Below, one piece after another: positions 24,666-35,362 of a stretch of 64,000 bases of DNA. The stretch lies in contig NW_026731570.1 of assembly GCF_028476545.1 (NCBI RefSeq), positions 1 through 64,000 of the forward strand. Direction: 5' to 3'. The translations under genes were made by a program, and so were the position numbers. Below the pieces are notes generated by a model. It worked only from the letters and a program-made list of their open reading frames with translations. It had not been told where the DNA came from and ran no database searches. Each line of letters opens with the position of its first letter. Position 1 is the first letter of the stretch. The DNA comes from Physella acuta. Lineage: Eukaryota > Mollusca > Gastropoda > Physidae.

Positions 24666-25059
24666 AAGTCTTGAGTGAAATTTTAATACGTAGTGTACTA
24701 CTGAGAAGCGAATTAACCAGAAAGGTAATTCGGGTATTTGACTGGCTAAATCAATATACGGTGGCTAAATCAATATACGGATAGGTTTATTTTAATTATC
24801 AATAGGCCTAATTAAAAATATATATTCGCGAGATCTCAGTGATGTTGTCTACACTCTAACACTATAACACACTGTGTAGCCTACACGCCAAGCGAGTAAA
24901 ATCGACATTCGGTAGGGGAAGGGGGCGACTTAAAGGATGAGTTTTATTGCACAAATCAATCTGTGTACAAAAAAAAGTGTGTTTTGAAGAGAAAACAAAA
25001 TGTTGGAATTTATCGATTCAATTTTCCCTACATGTTTCCACCCTTTTCCCTGACTGGAC
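24666..25059. other. no gene seen
   Basis: AT-rich spacer with a 21-bp direct duplication around GGCTAAATCAATATACGG at about 24744-24781. Confidence 0.4.
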
Positions 25060-25515
25060 AGAATCCCACCCACCCTTCCATACACCAAGCTGGGCAAACA
25101 AATCCCCCACCCACCCACCCCACACACCAAACTGGACACAAGATCCCCCCCCACCACCCTCCCCATACACCAAGCTGGACACACAAGATTCCCCCCCCCC
25201 CCCCACCCACCCTCCCGGACAACAAACTCGACACACAAGATCCCCCCCCCCCACCCTCCCATACACCAAGCTGGACACACAAGATTCCCCCCCCCCCCCA
25301 CCCCACCCTCCCGGACAACAAACTCGACATACAAGATCCCACCCACCCCTCCCATACACCAAACTGGACACACAAAATCCCCCCCCCCCACCCCATACAC
25401 CAAGCTGGACACACAAGACCCCCACACCCACCTACCCTCCCATACACCGAGCTGGACACACAAAATTCCCCCCCCCCACCCCATACACCAAGCTGGACAC
25501 ACAAGACCCCCCCCC
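25060..25515. repeat. C-rich degenerate minisatellite
   Basis: About 11 units of CATACACCAAGCTGGACACA followed by CAAGATC and a variable C/A run, alternating with CCCTCCCGGACAACAAACTC units. Proline-rich plus-strand and glycine-rich minus-strand frames are by-products. Confidence 0.9.
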
Positions 25516-25684
25516 CCTAAAAAACAGCTCGTGTTATCGCCATCACGGACATAGAGCCCAACACACCCAGTGTGCACCAGACATCGACCCAAACAAAATC
25601 GATCTCCACACAATCAGCTCAGGTCTAGAGAGGAATCGAATCGTATTGATGAGGGCAGTGAATCACCGGGGCTACCGTCCGTCT

Positions 25685-28235
25685 ATGGACAGAAACTATT
25701 TGCGTGGTTCTGTGTTGGTGAGGACCACCTAGAGGACTTGACAGAAACTATTTGCGTGGTTTAGTGGGGACACCTAGAGGGACTTGACAGAAACTATTTG
25801 CGTGGTTTAGTGGGGACGCCTAGAGGACTTGACAGAAACTATTTGCGTGGTTCTGTCTTGGTGGGGACACCTAGAGGACTTGACAGAAACTATTTGCGTG
25901 GTTCTGTCTTGGTGAGGACACCTAGAGAACTTGACAGAAACTATTTGCGTGGTTTAGTGGGGCCACCTAGAGGACTTGACAGAAACTATTTGCGTGGTTC
26001 TGTCTTGGTGGGGACACCTATAGGACTTGACAGAAACTATTTGCGTGGTTTAGTGGGGTCACCTAGAGGACTTGACAGAAACTATTTGCGTGGTTCTGTC
26101 TTGGTGGGGACACCTATAGGACTTGACAGAAACTATTTGCGTGGTTTAGTGGGGCCACCTAGAGGACTTGACAGAAACTATTTGCGTGGTTCTGTCTTGG
26201 TGGGGACACCTATAGGACTTGACAGAAACTATTTGCGTGGTTTAGTGGGGTCACCTAGAGGACTTGACAGAAACTATTTGCGTGGTTTAGTGGGGACACC
26301 TAGAGGACTTGACAGAAACTATTTGCGTGGTTCTGTGTTGGTGAGGACACCTAGAGAACTTGACAGAAACTATTTGCGTGGTTTAGTGGGACACCTAGAG
26401 GACTTGACAGAAACTATTTGCGTGGTTTAGTGGGGACACCTAGAGAACTTGACAGAAACTATTTGCGTGGTTTAGTGGGGACACCTAGAGAACTTGACAG
26501 AAACTATTTGCGTGGTTCTGTCTTGGTGAGGACACCTAGAGAACTTGACAGAAACTATTTGCGTGGTTCTGTGTTGGTGAGGACACCTAGAGAACTTGAC
26601 AGAAACTATTTGCGTGGTTTAGTGGGGTCACCTAGAGAACTTGACAGAAACTATTTGCGTGGTTCTGTCTTGGTGGGGACACCTAGAGGACTTGACAGAA
26701 AACTATTTGCGTGGTTTAGTGGGTCACCTAGAGAACTTGACAGAAACTATTTGCGTGGTTCTGTCTTGGTGAGGACACCTAGAGAACTTGACAGAAACTA
26801 TTTGCGTGGTTTAGTGGGGACACCTAGAGGACTTGACAGAAACTATTTGCGTGGTTCTGTGTTGGTGAGGACACCTAGAGGACTTGACAGAAACTATTTG
26901 CGTGGTTTAGTGGGGACACCTAGAGGACTTGACAGAAACTATTTGCGTGGTTCTGTGTTGGTGAGGACACCTAGAGGACTTGACAGAAACTATTTGCGTG
27001 GTTTAGTGAGGACACCTAGAGGACTTGACAGAAACTATTTGCGTGGTTTAGTGGGGACACCTAGAGAACTTGACAGAAACTATTTGCGTGGTTTAGTGGG
27101 GACACCTAGAGGACTTGACAGAAACTATTTGCGTGGTTCTGTGTTGGTGAGGACACCTAGAGAACTTGACAGAAACTATTTGCGTGGTTTAGTGGGGTCA
27201 CCTAGAGGACTTGACAGAAACTATTTGCGTGGTTTAGTGGGGTCACCTAGAGGACTTGACAGAAATTTAGTGGGGGCCACCTAGAGGACTTGACAGAAAC
27301 TATTTGCGTGGTTTAGTGGGGACACCTATAGGACTTGACAGAAACTATTTGCGTGGTTTAGTGGGGACACCTAGAGGACTTGACAGAAACTATTTGCGTG
27401 GTTTAGTGGGGACACCTAGAGGACTTGACAGAAACTATTTGCGTGGTTCTGTGTTGGTGAGGACACCTAGAGAACTTGACAGAAACTATTTGCGTGGTTT
27501 AGTGGGGACACCTAGAGGACTTGACAGAAACTATTTGCGTGGTTTAGTGGGGACACCTAGAGGACTTGACAGAAACTATTTGCGTGGTTTAGTGGGGGCC
27601 ACCTAGAGGACTTGACAGAAACTATTTGCGTGGTTTTGTGGGGGCCACCTAGAGAACTTGACAGAAACTATTTGCGTGGTCTTGGTGGGGACACCTAGAG
27701 GACTTGACAGAAACTATTTGCGTGGTTTAGTGGGGACACCTAGAGGACTTGACAGAAACTATTTGCGTGGTTCTGTGTTGGTGAGGACACCTATAGGACT
27801 TGACAGAAACTATTTTGCGTGGTTCTGTGTTGGTGGGGGACCACCTAGAGGACTTGACAGAAACTATTTTGCGTGGTTCTGTGTTGGTGGGGACCACCTA
27901 GAGGACTTGACAGAAACTATTTGCGTGGTTCTGTGTTGGTGAGGACACCTATAGGACTTGACAGAAACTATTTGCGTGGTTCTGTGTTGGTGAGGACCAC
28001 CTAGAGGACTTGACAGAAACTATTTGCGTGGTTCTGTGTTGGTGGGGACCACCTAGAGGACTTGACAGAAACTATTTGCGTGGTTCTGTGTTGGTGGGGA
28101 CCACCTAGAGGACTTGACAGAAACTATTTGCGTGGTTTAGTGGGGTCACCTAGAGGACTTGACAGAAACTATTTGCGTGGTTCTGTCTTGGTGGGGACAC
28201 CTAGAGGACTTGACAGAAACTATTTGCGTGGTTCA
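25685..28235 (+). repeat. minisatellite of 45- and 51-bp units, about 53 copies, open in one frame
   Basis: Both unit types share GGACTTGACAGAAACTATTT followed by GCGTGGTT. They differ in TAGTGGGG versus CTGTCTTGGTGGGG or CTGTGTTGGTGAGG. Both lengths are multiples of three, so one plus frame stays open over long stretches (25798-26430, 26418-27284, 27304-27606), encoding a 15- or 17-residue repeat with core TPRGLDRNYLRG. Unit-to-unit changes are mostly non-synonymous (G/E, R/I, T/S/P), and single-base indels break the frame. No splice site, signal peptide or flanking domain was seen, so I treat it as a repeat rather than a gene. Confidence 0.95.
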
Positions 28236-28249
28236 GTCTAGGTCCTAGA

Positions 28250-28500
28250 GTGTCAGGAAATAGTTTGGTGCTGAAAGTTGGGTTTGGTACCAAGAGCTGG
28301 TTTGATGCTAAATGTCTGGTTTGATGCTAAATATCTGGATTGATGCTAAATGTCTAGCTTGATACTGAATGTCTAGTTTTATTCCAAAAGTCTGGTTTCG
28401 TTTTAAAATGTCATATTTAGTTCAGAAAATCTGGTTTGATTCTGAGATGCCTGATTTAGTTCTAAAAATCTGGTTTGAATTTAAAAGTCTGGTTTAAGCA
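28250..28500. repeat. degenerate repeat, about 21-24 bp
   Basis: About ten decayed copies of TCTGGTTTGATGCTAAATG and variants, directly after the 45/51-bp array. Confidence 0.8.
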
Positions 28501-28721
28501 CTTTTGGTCACGTTTGTCTTTGCTATATCTCAGGTTTACAGGAAAGTAAGACAAACCTGGTTGTGTAAAGACAGACATCACCAGGAAAGTCCAGTAATGT
28601 AAAACTCACTTAACGAAACACTAGTCATGAGTTTAAATTAAACTAGAATACCCGTCATCCGTTGGATAACTGTGGGTTTCGGGGGTCATCCATAAAAAAA
28701 ACATCACGTCTGTCACTCAGA

Positions 28722-29036
28722 GGCATAGCGACCCCTTCCCGGCGCCCGGGGACAAACTTTTCGATTTTAACCCCCCACCCCCCCAAGATTTCGATTTTCA
28801 ACCCCCCCCCCCCCCCTCAAACTTTTGATGTGCACCCCCCCCCCCCCACTCAAACTTTCGATTTGAACCCCCCCTCAACCTTTCAATTTATTTTTCCAAA
28901 CCATTTTGGCGCCCCAACATATGTCCCCCCCGCCCCCCCCCCCTTCCCCCCCTCCACCTCCCCCCGCCTCCCCTTCCCCCCCCCCCCCGCCTCCCCTCCC
29001 GCCCCCCCCCCCCCCTCCTCGCTACGCTACTGCAGT
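28722..29036. mobile_element. C-rich MITE-like block in Helitron unit 1
   Basis: Bounded by GAGGCATAGCGACC and TCGCTACGCTACTGCAG, short imperfect inverted ends. The interior is long C runs broken by CAAACTTTTGAT-type phrases. Equivalent blocks lie at 30289-30594 and 32350-32690, and an inverted relative at 59285-59540. Proline-rich open frames here are artefacts of C runs. Confidence 0.6.
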
Positions 29037-30288
29037 GTCACTTATCGTCACAAAAAAACAGACCCCACATTCAAAAATATGTTTCTTATCTTTTAAAAAC
29101 ACAGAAAACACCGATTTCGGACTATCCCTTCATATACTGACGTCACATGTGACCTACTCAACTCTACTTCACCTGCCCAGTGTCCCGCCAAGTCTCAGAC
29201 AACATGTTTTTATCGTTTAAAAAAACGATTCCAGCCGAGCATGTCTTTGACCACACTATCCTTTCATATGCTTAGGACAAAGAAACAGATGAACTCTACT
29301 TCACCTGCCCTGTATCCTGCCAAGTTCAGATAGGCAACTTTATCATTCACATCTAAAAAAAAAAATTGAAAAAAAATATCATTGACATATTGGTCTAGAA
29401 CCTGTGCCACCCACATGAGAGCGGGCTACGCTACCAACTTAGCTATTCACTCGTGACGTCACAAATGAATTTTTATACTATACTTTTGAGTCTCCGCGCA
29501 TAGATCTAGATCTAAGTCTAGTAGTAGTAACTTTCAAATTAAATTTAATCTTAAATTAGCCAAACAAAGATTTATATAAAATAATTAAGGCCTGAAATGG
29601 ATTCTAGATGTATTAAGGCCTGAAATAGATTCTAGATGTAGAATTTACATTAAGTCTAGTAGTGACCTAGATCTAGGCTAGATCTAGGCTAGATTCATAA
29701 CTTTCCTTCGACAGCTGATCTTTAGATCTAGAGAAATTTATCGTAAAACTAAATGAAAAAGACAGTTGAAAATTGATATAAGTGTTGGAACGTAATAAAT
29801 ACAGCAAACGGACGTATTGTTTAAGTTATAGCCGGCAGAAAATTAGCTTTGTAACGCGTTAAACTTTTGAATGGGCCACAAAGTCTATGATGGGGTCCGC
29901 CATTTTTTATTGAACCAAAAAGTAAACACATCAAGGGACGTCACTATCCCCACAAAGTTTATTCAAAGTATTAACATTTTTAAAAAATACGGTTAATTTA
30001 ACTATGAATAAATCAATAAATTAATTAACGTCTTTAAATAAATTTGTGATTAACAGTCTGTCTTAAAACAAAATTTTTTCTCTACCTACATACTATTTTA
30101 CAGCTTTCCACGATGAGTGCAACCATGCGAGATAGTCGATCAGGCAAACAAACAAACAAACAAAAAAATAAATATTCAAACATGTAAACAAACTTGACTT
30201 TTAGTAGTATACTAGACTACCCGTCATCCCTTGGATAACTGTGGGTTTCGGGGGTCATCCATCAAAAAACATCACGTCTGTCACTCAG

Positions 30289-30594
30289 AGGCATAGCGAC
30301 CCTTCCCGGCGCCCGGGGACAAACTTTTCGATTTGAACCCCCCCCCCCCCGCAAGATTTCGATTTGCAACCCCCCCCCCCCTCAAACTTTTGATGTGCAC
30401 CCCCCCCCCCCCACTCAAACTTTCGATTTGCACCCCCCTCAACCTTTCAATTTATTTTTCCAAACCATTTTGGCGTCCCAACATATGTCCCCCCCCGCCC
30501 CCCTTCCCCCCTCCACCTCCCCCCGCCTCCCCTCCCGCCTCCCCTCCCGCCTCCCCTCCCCCTCCCGCCCCCCTCCTCGCTACGCTACTGCAGT
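30289..30594. mobile_element. C-rich MITE-like block in Helitron unit 2
   Basis: Counterpart of 28722-29036 with shorter C runs and the same AAACTTTCGATT spacers. Confidence 0.6.
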
Positions 30595-31079
30595 GTCACT
30601 TATCGTCACAAAAAACAGACCCCACATTCAAAAATGTTTTTTTATCTTTTAAAAACACCGAAAACACCGATTTCGGACTATCCCTTCATATACTGACGTC
30701 ACAGGTGACCTACTCAACTCTACTTCACCTGCCCAGTGTCCCGCCAAGTCTCAGACGACATGTTTTTATCGTTTAAAAAACGATTCCAGCCGCGCATGTC
30801 TCTGACCACACTATCCTTTCATATGCTTAGGACAAAGAAACAGATGAACTCTACTTCACCTGCCCTGTATCCTGCCAAGTTCAGATAGGCAACTTTCATT
30901 CACATCTAAAAAAAAAAAAATTGAAAAAAAAAAGATCATTGACATATTGGTCTAGAACCTGTGCCACCCTCATGAGAGCGGACTACGCTATCAACTTAGC
31001 TATTTACTCGTGACGTAACTAATGAATTTTTATACTATACTTTTGAGTCTCCGCGCATAGATCTAGATATTAGGCTAGT

Positions 31080-31740
31080 AGTAGTAACTTTCAAATTAAA
31101 TTTAATCTTAAATTAGCCAAACAAAGATTTATATAAAATAAAGAAGTTCTGAAATTAGCTAGATCTAGATAATTCTATCTAGATCTATATTCTAGGACTC
31201 GCTTGCTTAGGTCTTAAGTTTAGTTTTTCTTGCTAGATCTAGATCTAGATCTAATCATTAGCTACGCTGATAGGCCCGGAGCGAGCATTTCAAAATTACC
31301 ATATTCCAAACAAAGATTTATATAAAATAATAAAGGTCTAAGATAGTTTAGTATATAGAAAATCATTATTATCTAAATCTAGATAGAATTATCTATATTT
31401 TAGATATACGACTGAGCTATATCTAGAGTTTACGTCTATAATTTTGCACACATAGTGGTATAGAAGCCGCGTATGAATCTTAAGCTACGCAAATAGATCT
31501 AGGCCCTGACTCCAGCACTTCAAAATTTGCATAGGGGCCTAGTCAAAACAAAGATTTATACAAAACAATAAAGGTCTAAAATATTTTAGTATATAGAAAC
31601 TCATTATTATCTAAATCTAGATAGAATTATCTATATTCTAGATCTACGACTGGTTTGCTTAAGTCTCGTTTTTTTGGATTGTATTTATAACTAATAAATC
31701 TATGATTTGACCTAGATTCTAGATTCTAGATCTAGATCTA
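31080..31740. repeat. internal duplications specific to Helitron unit 2
   Basis: The phrase AACAAAGATTTATATAAAAT followed by AATAAAGGTCTAA recurs three times (about 31122, 31310, 31548) with CTAGATCTAG-type spacers. This accounts for the roughly 490 bp by which unit 2 exceeds the others. Confidence 0.75.
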
Positions 31741-32349
31741 AAAATAACTTTTCTTCGACAGCTGATCTTTAGATCTAGAGAAATTTATTGTAAAACTAAA
31801 TAAAAAGGCAGTTGAAAATTGATATAAGTGTTGGAACGTAATAAATACAGCAAACGGACGTATTGTTTAAGTTATAGCCGGCAGAAAATTAGCTTTGTAA
31901 CGCGTTAAACTTTTGAATGGGCCACAAAGTCTATGATGGAGTCTGCCATTTTTATTGTACCAAAAATGTAAACACATCAAGGGACGTCATATCCCCACAA
32001 AGTTTATTCAAAGTATTAACATTTTTAAAAAAATACGGTTAATTTACCTATGAATAAATCAATAAATTAATTAACGTCTTTAAATAAATTTGTGATTAAC
32101 AGTCTGTCTTAAAACAAAAATTTTTCTCTACCTACATACTATTTTACAGCTTTCCACGATGAGTGCAACCATGCGAGATAGTCGATCAGGCAAACAAAAA
32201 AACAAACAAAAAAACAAACAAAAAAATAAATATTCAAACATGTAAACAAACTTGACTTTTAGTAGTATACTAGAATACCCGTCATCCCTTGGATAACTGT
32301 GGGTTTCGGGGGTCATCCATCAAAAAACATCACGTCTGTCACTCAAAGG

Positions 32350-32690
32350 CATAGCGAGCCTTCCCGGCGCCCGGGGACAAACTTTTCGATTTTAACCCCC
32401 CCCCCCCAAGATTTCGATTTTCAACCCCCCCCCCTCAAACTTTTGATGTGCACCCCCTCCCCCCCCCCCCCACTCAAACTTTCGATTTGAACCCCCCTCA
32501 ACCTTTCAATTTATTTTTCCAAACCATTTTGGCGCCCCAACATACGTCCCCCCGCCCCCCCCCTTCACCCCCCCCCCCGCCTCCCCTCCCCCCCGCCTCC
32601 CCTTCCCCCCCGCCTCCCCTTCCCCCCCCCCCCCCCCCCGCCTCCCCACCCGCCCCCCCCCCCCCTCCTCGCTACGCTACTGCAGTGTTA
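32350..32690. mobile_element. C-rich MITE-like block in Helitron unit 3
   Basis: Counterpart of 28722-29036 with longer C runs at 32550-32665. Copy-to-copy difference is mostly homopolymer length. Confidence 0.6.
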
Positions 32691-33884
32691 CTTATCGTCA
32701 CAAAAACAGAGCCCACATTCAAAAATATGTTTCTTATCTTTTAAAAACACCGAAAACACCGATTTCGGACTATCCCTTCATATACTGACGTCACATGTGA
32801 CCTACTCAACTCTACTTCACCTGCCCAGTGTCCCGCCAAGTCTCAGACAACATGTTTTTATCGTTTAAAAAACGATTCCAGCCGAGCATGTCTCTGACCA
32901 CACTATCCTTTCATATGGTTAGGACAAAGAAACAGATGAACTCTACTTCACCTGCCCTGTATCCTGCCAAGTTCAGATAAAAATTGAAAAAAAATATCAT
33001 TTTTTATCATTAACATCTAAAAAAAAAAAATTGAAAAAAAATATCATTGACATATTGGTCTAGAACCTGTACCACTCGCATGAGAGCGGACTACGCTACA
33101 AACTTAGCTATTTACTCGTGACGTCACAAATGAATTTTTATACTATACTTTGATGCAACTTGATTTCGAGCGTCTAGTCTAGAAGTAGTAACTTTCAAAT
33201 TAAATTTTATCTTAAATTAGCCAAACAAAGATTTATATAAAATAATTAAGGCCTGAAATAGATTCTAGATGTATTAAGGCCTGAAATAGATTCTAGATGT
33301 AGAATTTACATTAAGTCTAGATTTAGAATTTACATTGAGTTTAGTGACCTAGATCTAGATCTAGATCTAGGCTAGATTCATAAATTTCCTTCGATAGCTG
33401 ATCTTTAGATCTAGAGAAATTTATCGTAAAACTAAATGAAAAAGACAGTTGAAAATTGATATAAGTGTTGGAACGTAATAAATACAGCAAACGGACGTAT
33501 TGTTAAAGTTATGACCGACAGAAAATTAGATTTAGAACGCGTTAAACTTTTGAATGGGAACACAATTTTCTTCAATAGACGCCGCCATTTTATTGTACTA
33601 AAGAGTAAACAAAAACCTGTGACGTCACTATTCCCACAAAGTTTAGTCAAGGTTCTAACATTTTAAAAAAAAATGGGTTATTCTGCGTAGGAATAAATCA
33701 ATAAATTAATTAACGTCTTTAAATAAATTTGTGATCAACAGTCTGTCTGCATTAAAAAATTATTCTCTACCTGCATACCATTTTACAGCTTTCCAGATAG
33801 AGTCGAACATATCACAATTTTCGATCAGGCAAACAAATAAATATTCAAACATGTAAACAAAGTTGACTTTTAGTAGTATATAGA

Positions 33885-35134
33885 TAGATAGATGTTTTAA
33901 GTTAGTCTTGCGCAGATAGTTTTAGATATTTGATACATCAGTGCTTGTTCAGCTTATTATAATGTTAGGTATGGGTTGGAGATTATTTAAGGTAACAAGC
34001 CAAAAAGAATTTTGAATAACATATCCAATAAAATATCTAAAGGCTGGCTAATCACAGCAGTCCCAATAGTTAGAGATATAAGCTGTAAAGCCTATTTTGG
34101 GAGACCATGATTTGAATCAACTGTTTCTTGAATGTTTATCATATACTAATACAAACAATAGGTAAGTGATAATATTTTGGGTGTCGCAAAGTGAGATAAA
34201 GATTCTCATAACATACGCCTCAAATAAAACAGAATTAAAGAAGACAATGTTAATCAAATGTGATTTTAAAAAAAAGAAACTGGGGGGAAAAATCCAACAA
34301 ATATTTACGGAAAACTTGTATAAAATGTTTCAATAATTTATTTTTATTTCACAACATATGCCATTTCTATTACAGGAATAGTTAGTATCCATCTTAATCA
34401 AAGGGCCTAAAATTGTTAAAGAGTATTAAAAAATTATAATATTAAATTAATTGATATGTACACTTAGCTAGATTCAGGACAAGCCATACGAGTGACATGA
34501 GTTAGAAAGAATAAGGAAAATTAAATTAAAGAGATGCAGAAACAGGAAATAAAAAGAAATGTTTTTCTAAATAAAAATTATCTTCAGCAGGATAAAAAAC
34601 TAGCTAGTTTTCTTATAAACAATATAAAAATGAAAATACTTGATTAAAAAATGTTATTCTTTGATTTATAAATCAACATAAATAACTAAAAGTAAAATAC
34701 TGGATTAAAAAAATAAGTTTCTTATTTTATAAAAACCATATAAAATAAAATCTTGTCCGTGTCATTTGAGTCAAGTCAGTCACGCAACATTTAATACAAA
34801 AAATAAATAAAACTTATTTTATATACAGTCACGTACACAACAAATAAAATAAATTTGAAGCTTTACAAAGTTATACCATCACCACATAATGCTTTGTTTT
34901 TTGTGCTCTTTCATGCATGAAGCCTACACCTACCAAAGAAGCCAGATTTAAAAAAAAAATTACAGTTTAATTTATATGTAAAACATAATGAAAAGGTCTT
35001 AGCACAGTCAATAAGATATTGAGGAGGTAACACTTTGAAATTTGAAAAAATAAATTATTGGATTAGATTAGAGCCTAAATCAATGAGATTTGTTGACATT
35101 CAAAAGAAGGATTGAACCAAAATGCCACTTTCAG
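33885..35134. other. no coding sequence seen; downstream of the NPF-rich gene
   Basis: About 1.25 kb, very AT-rich, lying 3' of the minus-strand NPF gene. Because a consensus splice donor follows that gene's stop codon (35340), a 3' untranslated exon may lie here, but I cannot place it. Confidence 0.4.
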
Positions 35135-35312
35135 TAAACGTCGCCCCCCCCCCCCCCCGAAAATTTTTTACCGCCCCCCGAACAAAATGAAATTTACATA
35201 ATTTATATAGAAAATATATAATTTTAACAGTGTCCACCCCCCCGAAGAAAGTCTACAGCCCCCCCGAAAATTTCAAGTGCCCCCCGGAGAAAAAAGTCTG
35301 GAAGAAACACTG
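35135..35312. mobile_element. fragment of the AAAGAAACACTG-ended MITE family
   Basis: C-rich blocks separated by AT-rich sequence, ending CCCCGGAGAAAAAAGTCTGG followed by AAGAAACACTG, as in 4609 and 20625. It sits about 25 bp from the splice donor after the NPF gene's stop. Confidence 0.5.
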
Positions 35313-35337
35313 CGTCTACATCAAACAGAGCAATCTT

Positions 35338-35343
35338 ACCTGG
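35338..35343 (-). other. consensus 5' splice site just after the stop codon
   Basis: On the minus strand TCATCCAG is followed by GTAAGATT, with the exon ending at 35340. The stop codon at 35365-35363 is only 22 nt upstream, within the distance normally tolerated by nonsense-mediated decay. It implies at least one untranslated 3' exon, or an alternative coding ending. Confidence 0.5.
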
Positions 35344-35362
35344 ATGAAGAGTACAAAGTCCA

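Larger units (their letters stand above)
28643..33884 (-). mobile_element. tandem array of three non-autonomous Helitron-like units
   Basis: Read on the minus strand, the array begins 5' TCTATATACTACTAAAAGTC (from 33884) after an A. It ends at 28643 with CTAG followed by T, preceded by a hairpin: ACCC, TTATCC, loop AAC, GGATGA, GGGT, then ATTCTAG. These are Helitron hallmarks (5' TC, 3' hairpin plus CTRR, insertion between A and T). Internal junctions at about 30211 and 32269 repeat the 3' end joined directly to the next 5' end. Units: 28643-30210 (1.57 kb), 30211-32268 (2.06 kb, enlarged by internal duplication at 31080-31740) and 32269-33884 (1.62 kb). No Rep/helicase coding region is visible. 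Confidence 0.8.

Noticed and set aside
24930-25732. Open frames of 227 and 261 codons rich in Gly or Pro
   Set aside because: They arise from C/G runs in a minisatellite and from the start of the 45/51-bp array, with no domain or splice evidence.
28662-32744. Proline-rich open frames at about 28.7, 30.4 and 32.4 kb
   Set aside because: They are translations of variable C runs in the same MITE-like block, present in all three Helitron units with different frames.
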